Positions 13,301 through 29,600 are shown, counted from the first letter of the stretch. The stretch is 64,000 nucleotides of DNA from Aulostomus chinensis (GCA_037954235.1 JBBMOA010000014.1:18572273-18636272); one strand, 5' to 3'. Numbers and translations: made by a program. Notes: generated from the sequence alone by a model not told the origin.

Positions 13301-16300
13301 TCCAAATTATCGTCCTCTGGGTAGCGTAGCTCTATGCATAAAACTGTATGCATCTCTATGGGCAGCTCATTGGCTATGAGTGCATCTGATAGCACTCTGA
13401 ACCAAAGTCACAACCAAATGATCAGGAAAAAAAAGGAAACTCAGCACTAAACTAAAAAAGTCAGAGAAAAAAATAATCTCACATGTGGAATGTTTACTAT
13501 TCCGTTGTGCCGTCGCATCTATTAATAAACTATTATCATCCTTGATCCCTCTACATTGTGGCCTGAAAGGTATCAGGACCAAACTCACAATACTCCTCAG
13601 TCATCGCCAGCCAGCACCGAATATTTGCACACAAACCCAAATCTGTGAGAGAATTCGATTGAACACAGATGGCAGGAAATTCCACCAAAATGACAGTGGC
13701 CAAACTCAACCACAGAACATGAGAGTATGCCCATGTAGCAGATGCATCAGGACCCCTCTGACAGATATTCACTCTTCGTCCGGCACAGCACCGCCTCCTA
13801 CCATCGACAGTGATTCGATCAGAGTGGAGCTATGTATGACTTCCGTACAACAAGTGATCAATTTGCAGCAATTATGGTATATCTGTAATGGTTCGGATGC
13901 AGTTGTGGGGTGTGTGTGTGTGTGTGTGGGGGGGGGGGGGGGGTAAATAAATAGTTGGGAACTGTCTGGAGGAAAATTCCCTTGATGGTCGGTGGTCCAC
14001 CCGAGAGGTTAAATTTAAGTGTTTGTAATTAGATCACATTTAAATGGAGAAACATTTGAAAATGATTATTTTGTTACCTACGTGCAGTGAACACAACCTT
14101 CTGTTATTCTCACAGGGGATGCTTGTTTAAAACAAGGGCCAAAACAGATGTTTGAGGAACGAGAAGAGGAATCCAATTTCACTTCCTACTTCTTTGTTTC
14201 TTTTGTTGTTTAGTACAGGGAAAAAAAATGGAATGTTACATTGCGAAAAAGATATGCTGAAGGCATGCATAATGGCTTAATTTGCTTTTTTTTAAGTTTC
14301 TGGTTAAAGTTGAAGCCAGAGCTTCTTTAAAGTGTCCAAAATGAACACAAGCTAGATAATTAGGCTTAAACTCAGTCCTGAAATGCAACCCTTTGAGGAA
14401 AATTACATTCTCAGAAACACATTACTTGCTAAGACAAATCTGTTGTACAGTGAACAACAGTACTGCACAACTACACAAGTGCCAGCAAAGGAAAAATGAA
14501 AAATTTCTACAAGCCGAAGGCTGATGTGGGACCTCCACATGGACTCTGAAGGCACCACAGTATTGGGATTTCAAAAAATATACAGAATAAATAAGAGAGG
14601 CCTCCAGGTTTTCCACTGAGCAAACCTGTGTTGAGTTTCAAACCACACATACCTAAGGAAGTCAGCAATAGCATTCTTTTATTGTGTGGGGAGTCTTCAT
14701 CCACCAAAGACTCTGGCAGAGGTGACCCCCCCCCACCCCCCACCCCCACAACCACACACACAGATACCACATATAGTGTAGACAGGAGCATGCACTCTCC
14801 GTAACTTGAGATGAACAGTTGACTAGACAATATACATCATTTCACATCAAACAGAACTTCATAATGCTGCAATGAAGGGGAGGGGGGGGGGGTACAGGTC
14901 TTAGTCTTCATCCCCTTGCAGAAGAGCCCACTGCAGGCCACCGCACGAGAAGTGATGGCAGGACCTGTGAGCCCCTGCAGCTACAAGGACTCAGGCACAA
15001 TGGGGCCTGTAAAAACCCCAAATGGTACCAAACGACACCTATGGAAACACATTCAATCTTGTGCGGTGGGAGGTTAATACACAGCTATTTATTCAGACAG
15101 CAGCCTTGTGTGTTGGAACGGACAGGGCCACCATCAAAGAGCTTTATGAGCAAATATATTCTCACAGCGTAAGCATTTTAGATGTTCGGGCATTAAAGGC
15201 CTCCTGTGTTTTCCCGTCTCTTGTTTAATGGCTGTAATAAGATTCCCTTTATTATGATTTCTGCTCTTGCTGTGTCCCCTCACCACGTGAGACAGCCCCG
15301 GGTTAGGGCCAATGCAGGGCATGAATTTTGTCTGACGAGTAAAACTATTTCAAGCTGGAGTTTGCCACTCCAAGCCAGTAACTTCGCAACAGAGAGCAGA
15401 GAGATTGGTGTGATTGAATTTGGTGCTTCAAATAACACTCAGAGTTTTACAGTGTATCAAGACAAATGTTAGACAAACGCAATAAGGTGTGTGTGGTTCC
15501 AAAGTCATTTGCCACATGGAGACCAAGAATGTCCTCCATAGTGATCCCTTAAATTAAAAATTTCACAGTCACAGTCTATCTTTGAATACATAGAAACTCC
15601 AAACTATTTCTCTAAAATCTGTATGTACACAGAAACAACTATGGCTAATGCAATCCATTTTATTCCCTGTATTTGTTTTCTTTTAATAAGTAAAATGTAA
15701 GTGTGTATGCATGTATGCTATAAATGCTGAACCATACAAACTAGAGCTAAAACATATATTTAAAAAAAAAATCAATTTAGAGAAAATGTCAAGGCACTCA
15801 AGTTGTCAAAAGATATGGTTCTGGATCGATTCCAAAATCTAACCGATTGTTTCTAAACCTACCTTACCCAATTTCAGCACGATCCATCAAAAGTTCTTGC
15901 ATCATCCCATTAAAATTGAGACCACCGCCAAAGATCACATGACCTCATTTGCAAAGGCAATAAATTGTCAACTCTATTAGCATTTAAGGCCAAAATTTTG
16001 CAGATGTTCTGGTGCCTCCTATATTTTCCTCCTCTTCATTGCTTTATACAATTAAAAACGGAATATTGTGGGGTTTTGACTGCTAAACAAAACATAAGAA
16101 AACCAACAAAAAACCAGCTTGGTAGGTAACTGCTACTGAAACCTAAACCATGCTGTATATTTGACATGTTGAGGCTTCAGGATTGCGTTGGATTGGATTG
16201 TTTCGGACAAGCACTATGGAGGCATCGTGTGCTTTCATTCTATTTTGTTGATGTTTGAAAATTGGCCGCTATTCACTTCAATTGTTTGGGAAATTTTGCA

Positions 16301-17969
16301 ATATCTTTTCCTGAAACTCCAGAAGTGTTTTGTGTACTAAAAAACTTTGGTGACCTTTCATCAGCATGGGGGGGAGGGGGAGTAAATAATGACTGGTTTT
16401 TTGTTTTTTTTTTTGGGGGGGGGGGGTTAACTATCACTTAAAGGGAAGACTTGAGAAATTTGACTTTTTTTTTTCAACTGTCATAACCATAATTATTTTC
16501 CAAAAATAAAAATTCATTGGATTAATAAACAATAGCGCATTGATCTAAAATAATAATCTTTAGATAACAGCCTCAATCGAAACCACAAGAAAAGAAGTTG
16601 AGATACATTTTATTTGTAATAGCAAAAGGTACAATGTCTTGCACCATATATAAGTGGAACACACGACAGAGCTGGGGAGATGCAGTGGATACAGTATATC
16701 AGAAACTGTCATTTTGGGGACTTTTAAAACATTATTAGAACATTATTATACCTCAGACAGAGTCAGCTGAAAGCATCTTTACCCTCAGCTCTGCTTCAAA
16801 TAGGAGATAAGTGGTTTTTCTGGCAGTTGGAGGATCAAGTTCAGGAACAGAATTTACTCACAAGCTCTCATGAATACTTATTACTGGTTGAATATTTTTG
16901 AAACCCATTTACAGACGTACAGAAGGATCAATAGCGCTGACTTATGAAAGAGTTATATTTCCTGATAGCATCAATAGTATGAACTCCTCCTGTGCAGGTT
17001 GAACATCTCTAAAATACAGATGGTTCTGAGAAGTGGGCTGATTGCTCGTCAACCAGAGCACGATAAACTAAAGAAGAGAGTGAAGGTTGATGGCCGAAAG
17101 ATCTTTTGCTGCATTTGTAGCGAGAGTAGACCTAATCAGATGATAACAAGAAGAAATAAAGAAATCCTTCTTCATATGAATCTCTTGGCCGTTGCCGTGT
17201 GTGTTGTTTGGCTTTGCTTGGCCCGAGAGTGTAAAAGCTGAATTAAGTGTCATGCCTCTCACATAACCTGGCATTCATTGTGAAGCTCTTTTACGAACCA
17301 TAAAAAAATATTCATTTCGCCCCTGACCTGTTTTCCAATATAGTCTCCAAACCCATAAAAGGGTTTGCTTTTCATTTATTTTTATTTGAAGAACTTTGAA
17401 ATGCAAATGTTTGTTTCCTTGCATATAAAAATTGAGAGAAGCCATCTTAAAAGAGCAATTTGATGTGAAATATGAATTCTGGCCATTTTACATCATCCCT
17501 AACATAAACATGCGGGTTCTCGGTGTAAGTCTTTTTGTGCTGTTAAATGAGTGTACTTTGGCACGCTGCAGTGTACATATACTGATGCTTCGCCTCTCTC
17601 GCTGGACTCCTTCATGGCTCAGAGGTCTTGAGGCTTGTAGGAGACTGGCATCTTTACTGTGGCCTGGATTGGCCATATTTTCGTGTCAAATGACAGGTCT
17701 GGCTTGTTAAAACAAGGCAATGTGGTAAAATGTTCATTTACGTTTACAGCTAAAGTTATCAAGGACATGCCTAACAAGTCCTATTAACTTTGGCTGAATT
17801 GTGGTTTTAAGAGCTATATATTAAATACTTCACAAACGACCTTTTGAGGCCTTGAATGTAATGTCATTTTTTAAAATTCAGCCATTTCGGGTTTTTTGCA
17901 TCATCCCGTTAAAATTGTGGAAGATTTATTGTTCCCAGCATATCAAATCATTCTCAGACATTTGCAAAA

Positions 17970-18000
<31 letters not shown>

Positions 18001-21000
18001 TATAATGGGAGTTTATGCTGGACAGCAGTAACACGCAGCCATTTCAGTGCAATCAGATATGAGCAGCAAGATAATAACCACAGATGCATAAACATGAGTC
18101 AAAAATAAACTTGAATTATTCATCAGCAACTTACAGTAACTGCTGAGAGCAACTGAGCCATGTTTAAAGCAGACTTGGCTGAAATCCACAAAATATTCAG
18201 CATCCATGTCATTCTAAATACTTGGAACATGTTTGGAAAAATTCAGACATTTCTCAAAGGCAACACATTACAGCCCGTACTTGGCTGAAGCCGCGATGTT
18301 TGATTCAAAATGTCAGCCATGCCAAATGTTCAATGTGTGTAATGCAATGTACGGTACAACCCTGCACCTGAGCTCAGTGAGGAGCCTTAACTGCACGGTG
18401 TTTGTTGGAGGGCCAAAGCCATCAGAAAATGTGGCAGAGCCCACATAAATACAATGGCAAGGGACGAGGCGCGTTTGTCGGTACGGTGGGAAATGTGCTC
18501 GGTAGTTACACCAAACGCCTTTAATGAAAATATAGGGTTGGGGGTGGTTGAAAATAGGATATCAATGAAATCTGAAACTGGGCGCAAAGGCATGCTTTCA
18601 TCAATTCCACCTATATGGTCGGTAAAATATTTGTTTTGCATTCCCTGTCAAGTTAGTTGGCTGGAGACACAGCGATAATCATGTCATTCAATTCAACCCA
18701 AACTGTCCAAATCTTTGCTATTCAGTTTATGGTTGTCAAAGTGAGTTGATGCTGATTTATATCACAATAAATGTAAATCACAGTGATGCATATGCTTACA
18801 AGGAGAAAAGAAAGCATTGTTTGTGTTCCATCTTTTAAAGAACCACAGATATTCCAGAATGCAGGATGGTAAAATTGCTGAACAATCCAGAGAACAAAGC
18901 GTGACTCTTGAAAGATTAAACAATAAAACCCAGTTGCTTGTGCATGGTTAACATGTCCTGTATCATCTTACCAACAAATCCCGAAAAGCCTATAACACAG
19001 TAGGCCTGTGTGTCACTCTGCAGAACAGCAAACACACTGTCAAACTCTATGGAGCGCTGCAGAAGGCAGCGGGCTGTGTAATGCTGCAGAACAAGCAGCA
19101 GGTATTTGTTAGTTAATCAGCCTTTGAATTAAGCAAGAGGCCGAGGTTATGTTCAAGACCAGCAGGGCTGTTTTGACTAAGCTGTCTCAGCGAGGGCCCG
19201 GTCATGGAGACTCCCAGCATTTGTAAAAGATTAGCAGCCTAGTCCTGATGTACTGAGCTCAGGTCAGGAAGAGTGCAGGGCTCGGACGTGAGGCGAGTTT
19301 CACCCTATCACCCCCCATCTGTAGCTCTTACACAGAATGTCTACTAGTCCGGGTACATGAGACACACTGAATAATCTGATTAAAAGTTTTTGGAGCAGGG
19401 TTTGGAGCTCGCTGAAGGGAGAAGAGGTTGTTCCTTCATAAAGCAGCAATAACCTGCTTGACCGACAGGTCATGCCACAGAATGAAATATATGATAATGA
19501 GCACATACAAAAGTATTCACATAGCAACATTGCCATTATGACGGTACATGAAAAAGTTTTGTTCTCTCTGAGCGTACATCTGTGGAGTTTTTTGTTTTTT
19601 TTTGTCATGTTTTGGTTTGCACAAGGAAAGCACTGTCATATGTGAACACTTCCAGTCAGAGTATCTGCTGAATAAAGGAATAACAATAGTCCACATGCGC
19701 TCAGCCTATCATTAGCCAAAAGACTAAATGAAAACCAACTGTGTGGGAACAATAAAATAATTTGTCAAGGGAGAAGGTTGCAGATAAATTCTGCGAAACA
19801 TTTTCCAACTGGCTGAAGCTCCAAAATGTTGGGCCAAGTGCTGAGCACCTGGCTGTCACGGCTCTGACGCTGCCTAATTCATTTCAACTTTCAAACACAT
19901 GCCCATTAGATCAGAAAGAATACGAGCTGAAGCTGCCTGATTGGGCTTTTTATCAGTGTTAGTCAACATGTGCACGGAGCCGGCTTTTTAAGGGCAAAAG
20001 TTAGATAAACAGAAAGGAGTGAAATCTTGCACTCTTTTTCCCTCCCTCTACCATCTGCTACATGTGTGACTCAGCTCCAGTGAGGACATACTGGGGAGAA
20101 CGCCAGGTACTCATCCTAAATATTCTTGTCAAAAACTCCTGGTGATATATGACATTTCCTGCTATGGGAAGGTTTATTGGTTATTGAAGCCGTGTGAACC
20201 CATGTGTCCTGTCTACCAGGATCCAAGAATCTCAGCGTATCACTTTTAAGATGAGTGAAGCTCATCTTGATGAGTTTTGGCGTTATAAGTTGAACACTGA
20301 GTAGGTGGAAAAGGCTGTAAGGCATAAAGCTACACACTGTTTCCCATCATGCCCAAGTCATTTCAGATCTATTTTTAACATAAAGTGTCCACAATCCCAT
20401 TTTACTTGGGACATCAACTGTTAAAGGCCAAGAACAGTCTTGACTGGTTGCACATGTCATCTGTGGGTTATGTGCATACAAAATATCCTAGCGGCTAGCA
20501 GCTTGAGGTACAAAATATCGTTTGTTAAAGCTATACTTAAGCCAAAAGCAGTAATTACCCTTTAAAAGTCACAGTTAGGTATTCTGACACAGAAAGAGGG
20601 GCATGTACCTCTTAGTGACTCCAGAATCAGAAATCGCCAGCCATATTATTAGCTTGAGCCTAATGGGGACCTAATGATTGTTAGCTCATATCAAAGTGTT
20701 GATGGAACACATGACTGCATTTATGAGTTTATAAATGGGCATTTTGGATAGTTTTAGCTACTCTTGCTTGTAGTTAGTCTCCATTAGCATGAAGCTAATA
20801 AAATGTGGCTAGCATTTTCTGACCTGCGGTGCTACCATGAAGTTAAGGGAAAAACATATTTGTGAGTTCAGGACATCTAACTGGGATTACTCAAAGGCAT
20901 TAGGTTACAGGTGGAGTAAAACTTTAAATAAAGCTCAGTGTGGGACTATTGCATCTAAAAAGGCAACAGAGTCACAGTAAATTGTGCGATTTCTGTCTTC

Positions 21001-24000
21001 GTTCGGTAGTGGTGGGAACACTATGCTGCACCGCATTAGGAATAAGCAATCTGATGTTTTACTGAACTGACTGCAGCCAAAGATCACATCAATGTTGCAC
21101 CCATGTGCTACCAGTCAATTTGGTAGAGGGCAAGGAATTCCAAGCATAGAAGAAGAACAAGTAGGCAAGCTAGTTTTAACAAAAAAAAAAGCTGCATCAC
21201 AAATTCCAGTCACTTCAACAACACTGATGAGGCGATGGAATCGATTGTACTCCTAAACTACAACCACTCTGTCCAGCGACGACCTTGACAAAGAGCTGAC
21301 TGTAGCGTTGGAGACCCAAGGCTTCAACAGCAGCGTGTTGGCATGCTGCCAGAAACACGATAACCCCAAAATATTGGCGACTACTTTTGTTGTGCTCACA
21401 CCAGACTCTACCTGCTCTACAGTACGGGAAGCAAATCTTGTGTGTAATTGTGTTTAAACAAAACAGTTATTTCGTGATAAATGGGTGTCAGGCTATCAAA
21501 AGCAAAATTAACAAAAAAAGAAAGCTCCAATTTTGACGATAAGGATCAAACTTTGGAAGGCCCAGAAGGCAGAACTCCAAAGGCAACATTTCATAAATCA
21601 TAATTCACATATAGGCAATCACATAAATCATATCCAAACACACAGATGTCGTCTAATGTCCCAAAGCATTTTTTTGTTGTTTAATAGGGTTGTTAAAAAC
21701 AAAGTTGCTCAGCATTTACACTGCCAGGATTTGAAAATACAAGCCTGTATGTTCTGTTTTAGGAACACGCAACACGTGAAGGACGAGTGTTGCAACTAAA
21801 GTCAACCTCAAGCCAAATAAACATTGACTAGACTTTTTTTTGTTGAATTTCTGCTCTGATCAGCTGTGTCATTCGTTCTGTCGCAAAACAACTCTGACTG
21901 TTCACGGAGTGGCCCATCTTGTCCTCTTGCTTTGCCCCCGAACAACTGCATCTCCACACATACACTGACACACAAACACAAAGTAAATCTGCTCCCTACT
22001 AAAACTGCCAACAACGAGCCCCATAAGAGATCTTTAGTGTCCAACATAATGTTTGTATTAGGCAGTGTATTATAGAAGCTGACTTCTGGGTCTTGAGGGA
22101 AATGTTAAGCATGTTAATGAAGAGTGCATACTGAGGCTATTACTCACTGTAATATGGATCCGTTTAACATCGCACAGCCCATATGAGATTTTGTTCAAGT
22201 AAAAAAAAAATTTTAAAAAGGAAGGGGGTCCTGTATTTAATCTTGGCAACTGTAAATCAAAGAAGAACAGAAGGGATTGTCCTAAACAAAATTGCACATA
22301 GAAGAATTATTTCTTCATTCAGGATTACAGGAAAACACAACTAAAGAGACTGAAAACAGCGCAGCCTTCCTTTAAATTCAATTTGGAGCAGAACATATAA
22401 AGAGTTCACTCCAGGAACCAGTAGAAAACAGATGTCTCCTCTGTTTACAATATTAGGGCAGCACATGAGAGTTGGTTTGCAGGTTCAGAGGGTTAAATCA
22501 AACTGTCGTCCCTGGTGGGCAGCGACATCTGTGCAGTACCCACGAGGCAACATCATCTTCTTCAGTTGGTGTCCAGGCTGCGAAGAAAAATCTATCATCC
22601 GACACTTGGATTACTTCAGACGAGCAGTACTGAGGCATTTTAAAGTTTTATTGTGTGTTTTTTTTTATGTATGCAAATTGATCACAAAATACTTCAGCTG
22701 TCACCTTTTCCTGCAGCAGCGAGCAGTGTTTCGTGGAGATGCACACTTCACCCAGCAATCCGTCGGAAAGCGTAGGGACAGTGGATAATGACTGAATTTT
22801 CATTTTGCATGAGCCATCCTTTTAAGGGACTCCTTTTGTCGGACAACTTGTTATGTGACATTCAAAATGAGCTGATTCTTTTGAACAGCTCCCCGGAGAC
22901 GAACCGTGCAAACTAGCTATTGCTTAATTGAAGCAGTTCTTTTAAGTTTGCCCCAAATTCCCTGCCTGCCCTAAAACCCACATCCCTCAGACATGCATAG
23001 TGATCAGAGATTTAGGCCACAAGCAACACTTACCAGAGAGCCAGAAGCTCCAGAGCACACCTACACGGTTAAGCCGTGGTGCCTCTTTTGTTTGGAAGGC
23101 AAAACACTTGGACTGGTTGTGCTGATCAAATGCAAATGAAGTTGCATCCTGATGAGCAGTTACAGTGCAGGCAGAAGTCAAGCTCTGAGCTCATCCGTGA
23201 GGCAGCCTTCCCCCTGCAAAACTGAAGCTGGCTTTTTAATGTTTCTTTGCATACCGAATAAAGGACAACGTCCTTGAAACGAAAACATTTTCAGGATCCG
23301 CTCCTTTCAAAAAGCTGCAAGTCACTTCAGACAGCTGTCAGTTAATAGTACTTGTGGATATCATAAAGTCTTTCAAAAAAAGATGTATCTTTTTCAAAAT
23401 ATTGCTTAAAAATATAATTTTTATTTTGCCTGTTTGTTGTTCAAGATCAGCAGTTGCAGTTCTCACACAAATAACATTCCCACACAGTGAAAAAAATGCT
23501 CCACAGCAACACATCATGGGAAATTGCATCCTCTTATCACATACACCATCTCCTTGCTCTGATATTAGTCCACTGAAAAACAGCCTTCTCTTTCAAATAT
23601 AATTGTCTGTAAAAAGTCTATAAAAATAACCCTGAGCATTACAGATCACAGCGCTGGCAGGGATCCTCAAAACTTTATTAACATCCAGAGTCTCGGCCTG
23701 GCGAGGCTCCCAGCTCCCTGCAACTTGGACATGCAAGCATTAACCAGAACAGAGCACCTCAAAATCCTCCACTTCCTCACATTATGCAGCACTGTGCTGT
23801 CCAGATTCTCTACACACAGACTTAAACAACACAATTTGAAAAAAACACCACCTGCCCTGTGCTTCGCTGCCTGTGAGCTGACACTGGAGGAATGGAATGA
23901 TGTCCCTCTATGTCACTGTGAGGAGACTTGCCCCCCCCCCCCCCCCCAGGACATTCAGGAAATTACATGTGCAAAGATACATAATATCTGAATCTAAATC

Positions 24001-26560
24001 AGTACAGAAATGCAGGGAGTCTGGGTTGATGATTGATGTGATCCAACATCATTCACTGACAAACCAGAGTAAAGTGTGTTTTTCAAAGCCTTTGCACTCT
24101 TATTAGTCCTGGTAGACAAGCTAATACAACCCAGGACTGGACTGCATCGCACATGAGGAATAAGTCATTCCTCCGCAAATGCTGGGCTTCTATTAACGAG
24201 CCCTAATAAACTATATAAACTGCACTATTAGACTATATAATGTTTTTCATAGTCCTCCGGGGCAGCGCCAGCCAATGGTGAGGTGAGCTGGCTGGGCACT
24301 GCCCCATGGCAGCTTCCTGGCAGAGAGGGAGAGAGAACAAGAGAGGATAAAACTCTTTTTGGCTGCTTTCTCCTCTGCTCTAATGAAGGCATTAAAACTC
24401 AACTTGCATCATGTTTGCCGATTTGTTTCTGACCACGCGGTTGAAGCCAGTGTTTAATTGGTTGGCTGATTACTCTCTAACATGACTTGCGTGGTAAAAA
24501 GGGCCATTTCAGACAATGGTTAGAAAAGCTGAGCATTCAGATTTCATTCTGTTTTAAAAGAACACATCTTTTTTTTATGAGAAATACACTTACCGTCCAT
24601 AATTTTGAGGACGAAACAGCAAATACAGACATTTGTCTCCTCTCTGTGCGAATTGCAGAGCTCCAGAGTGCTAGTTAGCTGTATGTGTGCGCAGTGGAGC
24701 ACAGTAGCATGAAGTCTTAAGAGTCATCAGATACATTTTTCTCAAAATCAGTCTTTGCCTGCATTAATAAAAGTATGTTTGTGCCGAATATTTGTAAAAT
24801 TTTTGAAATGATGAGATGTTCCAATTTTGAGTCAGATACATACTCTGAACTATTTTCTTGACTGGGGGCAATGATTTGATGCAGCCCCTCAAAAGCCAGA
24901 ATACAAAAAGGCTGTTAGAAACAGACGAATACTAGAAGAGTGACTGCGCCTATTAATCATGGCTGACTTTGTAAGAGGGGTCAAGGAAGATTACTTCTGG
25001 ACAAACCAAAAACCTAATCCTGACCTGATTTGACCCCAAATATACACACAGGAAGAACTGCAGGGAGCAAGACAGGACAGGGGGCTGAGGCAGTTGAAGG
25101 AGATCTGGGTGTGTATCTAATACATTTTCAACTTTTTCATAGCGAATGTGGAACACAATGCTCGTTCTATTGATGCAGGAGAAGATGGTTTTGAAAAATA
25201 GTGTATTAAATGACTATTGAGAGGTCATGCTACTGCGTATCACTGCTGGCATTTGTTGCAGCTAAGCTAACGAGCAGCAGCAGCCTGGTGGGGGTCTGGA
25301 GCTCTGTAACGCACACAAAGAGGAGAGAACAAATCTATCTTTTTCTGTGGCTCAAAAAATAACAGACAATAAGCATATTTTACAAAAGTTGCTGTGTTCC
25401 TTTAAATGATGATGACTGAATGCTACTCACATCTCAATCACAGCTGCGTTCAGATAAACTGCTGATGACGGCATTAGCTGAAGCCTCCTCACGATTGACT
25501 CAGACACACACACACAAACACACACACACGCACAAACACACACGCACACAGCCTGTGTTCTTGGAGCGAGAGGTCAGTGAAACCCTGATCAAATGTAGGC
25601 CACATCTCTCTCCTGCCATCTCACTCTCTCTCCTTCTGACTCTCATTTCAGCTGACAGCTGCGAGGGCCCAAGTCAGCTCTGGCAGCGCAGCAGCCGACG
25701 GCCGTCTTAACTGCCACAGTCAGAGTGGAGAGCGGATTTTTCTTTGATGAAACACAGCAGCGTCAAGCCAAGAACAGCAAGTGGCACAGCCGAGATGTAA
25801 ATCAAAAACCCACCCGTGTGCTAAGTCATACAGAGAGAGGTCTGCGAAAGGAGTCGCTGCTGTCTGAAAATGCATGAGTAATGCAGACTCTATAGACATG
25901 CGGTCAGCTGTGGCATGCCTGTCCAGGAGAACAGAATCAGGGAGAAATGAAGAAGTTTATCTTTAATGGAAAGAGTTAAAACGGTCAAACAAATCTGGTC
26001 TAATTCACAGGACCTGGCAGCTTAATCCCCTCATCAGAGAAAAAGTGTAGGATGAATCTTAGTAAGCACTTCTCAAGGCAAGACTAAAAATACACTTTTT
26101 ATGATGGCATATCAGAGCCAACTCTGCAGCTTTTCCTTGATTAGATGGAGGCCCAGAGCACATTTCTTCTGGTATTCCAGAGATATTTCGACACTTACTC
26201 CAACCAGATCATATTTTGCTGTGTGACTGTTTGGATTCATTGGCAGACAAGAGTGCTCAGCTCTTGACAGTCCGAATGCCTTTGGTTACAGCCAGATGCC
26301 ATAGTCATACCACATTGGTCACATAAGAATGAGAACATTTGACCTGACTGACATGACGGAGGAGGAGGACAGCATTCGGTTCGTAGCAGTAGTAAATTGT
26401 GGGTTTGTAAAGGCCCATTTTGTATCTTCAGAGAACTTTTCATAGGAGTCAGAACTCTGAATCTAACATGATACAACACTCATCTCTTCCTCTGCTTATC
26501 TCCTGTTTCCACATACTCCATCCATCCATACAGAGGTGATTCAACCAAGCAGATGCCAGA

Positions 26561-26609
<49 letters not shown>

Positions 26610-29600
26610 GCTGTGACTCAGGAAGGGCTCTCATTCCATTACCTAGCATTCCCTCCTTGTCCTCTTAGCCAGACAGAGGTTTACGGGAATACCGCTGCAG
26701 AATCATCACCGGGCTTCAGCTTTATGAATCAATGGAACATGCTGCAAACATTACACCCTGCAACACCCTTCCCAGGCAGCACCCTCACATTTACCCATAA
26801 CTCACTGCTGAGCTCATACTAAACGCAAAGACGTGGGCTGAGGGAATGCAGTGACTGGTGAGAACGCTTCTACTTTCACGACACTGTGTTGACTCATATA
26901 AACACAGAAATTATTCAGCTAGATATAAAATTGAGCTGATCGTCGACTGACAAATTCTGCAATGTATCTAACATCTGGTACAAAAACGAATTCAACGGTA
27001 CAACTGAATACACTTTGATAAAAGGTCAAGTCACCTTTTGCTGCAGTAGCTCAGTGTCCATTGAGGGTTGATCAGGCTTTCACAACATCTGGGAGGACAG
27101 CTGCTTTAACCTGGCCCTGATACCAAAACCTTTGGTAATAATAACTGACAGTGATTACGCTACTTAGTCAAACTTTTACTTCATGAAGTCCTCTCTTTCC
27201 TCAGATTTGGAGAGGAAAGGAAAAGATTTCAGTGTTACAATCACCATTTTAAAGAGACAAGAAGACGTTTTCGCTGCCTGAGTATCTGAGTATTGTGCGC
27301 TTGGATGCACACACAGTATATACTGTTTATACACCTGAAATGGGTTTTACAAGATGATAAAAAGAACAACTTTAAGCCAGTTTGACAGTTTATGTGGACC
27401 CTGAATCGAAGGTAATCAACTCTTGGTATGTTTGACTGATGAGCTTAAAATTCTATACTTACACGTATTTCGACTGAAGACATCTAAGTCTTCTTCCTGA
27501 CTGCTAACTTCTTTTTTGAGGTTGTTGTTAGGGATGATCAACATTTCCTAAATTTGCTGAACTATCTCCTGTGCCAATGATCTATGGTTTCCACTGATTT
27601 TGTCATCCAATTTTCTACTTGAGAAGTGAATTTCTTACTTCTAAAAATGGACAATGACACCATGGCAAGTGACTCATTTAATAGTCTGCCTCTGGGAGAA
27701 AATCATCAAAAAGCTTTTAATAGCTCTACAGACCCTTCATCTACATGACAAGTGGTCAATTAAACTGTCACCAAACTGTTTTCACTACAACACCTGTGTA
27801 CCGTGTACTTGTACCATCTCTGATCTTTAACAGTTTTAACATTAATCATCAACTACTTCAGTTTGTAGACAACTGACTTCCTACTTTAGCAAGAAACACC
27901 AAAACAATTACCGGTACTGCCATGCAACTCTGCAGTAAATTAGAATTTGAACGTTCATTTCTGCTTACATCACAATTGTTCCGAGACTGAATTAAGGGTC
28001 AATCTATGTAAAATCTTTTGAAAAGAACCATTTTTCTTGAGTTATAGCTGTTTAAACATTCAAGTGAAACGCCTAGGATTTTATTGAAGTTACATTATAT
28101 TTTGGGAACATCAAAGGATGCTAAGTAATGTCATTCGTCGAACTGTGCGCGAAGATTCAAATTTTTACTGTTTTGAGAGATCAAGACATGATGAACTCCC
28201 CTGTGCTGTTTTTGAATCATTCATTTCTCTCAAAACTGAGCCAAATTATTCACTTTTCCCCCTGGTGCTGCGACAAAATAACAGTTACATTATAGAAAAA
28301 CTGGCTAATTCTATTCAATGTTACTTAATAGTTAAATGTACAAATTAAATTGAAAAATGTACATCACATTTTCTCAGAGGCAAAGGTGACATTTTCACGT
28401 GGTTTGTTTTGTCTGATCCAAACGTTCAGTGATGTAAAACAGACGAGAGGAAGCACAAACAAGGGAATATTGTTGCATGGGAACAAAAAGGAGGAAGACA
28501 ACTGATAATGGAGATAGTTGCTGATTCATTTCATTGTTAATCCACTGAGCTATATGTCATTTCAGCGCCACTTCTTCCTACGAAGAATTAAACCACATTA
28601 ATCAGATTATAATAACTAACTTTACTAAAGGCACTTGCGGCGTTTCTCTGTGAGCACACAACCACAACTATCCACCAGCTACTGCAAAACTGTTATTAAG
28701 CATTTAACACAGCAAAGCCTCAAAGTTGAGCTATTTGGCAGAACAGTCCGATTATCGCCCCAAGTCTCATATCTACAAATGCTTCTGGGAGAAAACACAG
28801 GAAACTAAGTCAGTTTAAGGGAATTCAATTTAAGTGCCAAAGCCACTTTACCACAGTAGAGTGTGTGAGTACATACATATGTGTGTGAATGTGTCCATGT
28901 GTGGTTAGTAGTGTTAGCATGTATGCTGGCAACATGTCAGTGGGTTAGTGTGCTTGCATACAGGTGTGCATGTATAAATATAGTATGTTGAGAAATGTAC
29001 AAAACAAGATGTGTGTGTTGGCCAACGATGACAGGGGAACAGCCATGGAAATTTAAAAAGTTCAAACAATGATCAAATCCAAAAGCCCATTACTCATCCC
29101 TGTATAGGCTGAATCAACACACAGACCTCTGCATTGATCTGAGAGGAGCCAGGGAGGAACACTCCTCTAACTCAAACATTTCCCACAAAAAAGCTCACAG
29201 AGCCGGCAGCATCAACGCAGCCAGGAGAAACTCTAGCAAGGTATCGAATGATGCTAGAGTACACACTTCATTCAAGCCCTTATTCTTTTTTCAGGAGAGG
29301 TCAAGTGTTTTTCTTTGCAAGCTAAATATTTTCTTTGTTGGTGGGCACTAATATTTATAGCGCTGTGGACTCGCAGTCAGAATGATCAGCCGCTGTTCCA
29401 TGAAAAGAAGTTCTAATTCTAAGCACCGGGTACGCTGGGAAAATGGTTAATTGCTGAATTATGTTTGCATTGATAGCTGAGCTTCACAGATGGAATCTGA
29501 GATTTGATCAACCTTCTTTGGGAAGACGGGGAGCCACTCAGCTCAGGTATTTGTGCTGATGTGATTATGCCAACAGCAAAAGATAGCAAACAACACGTTC

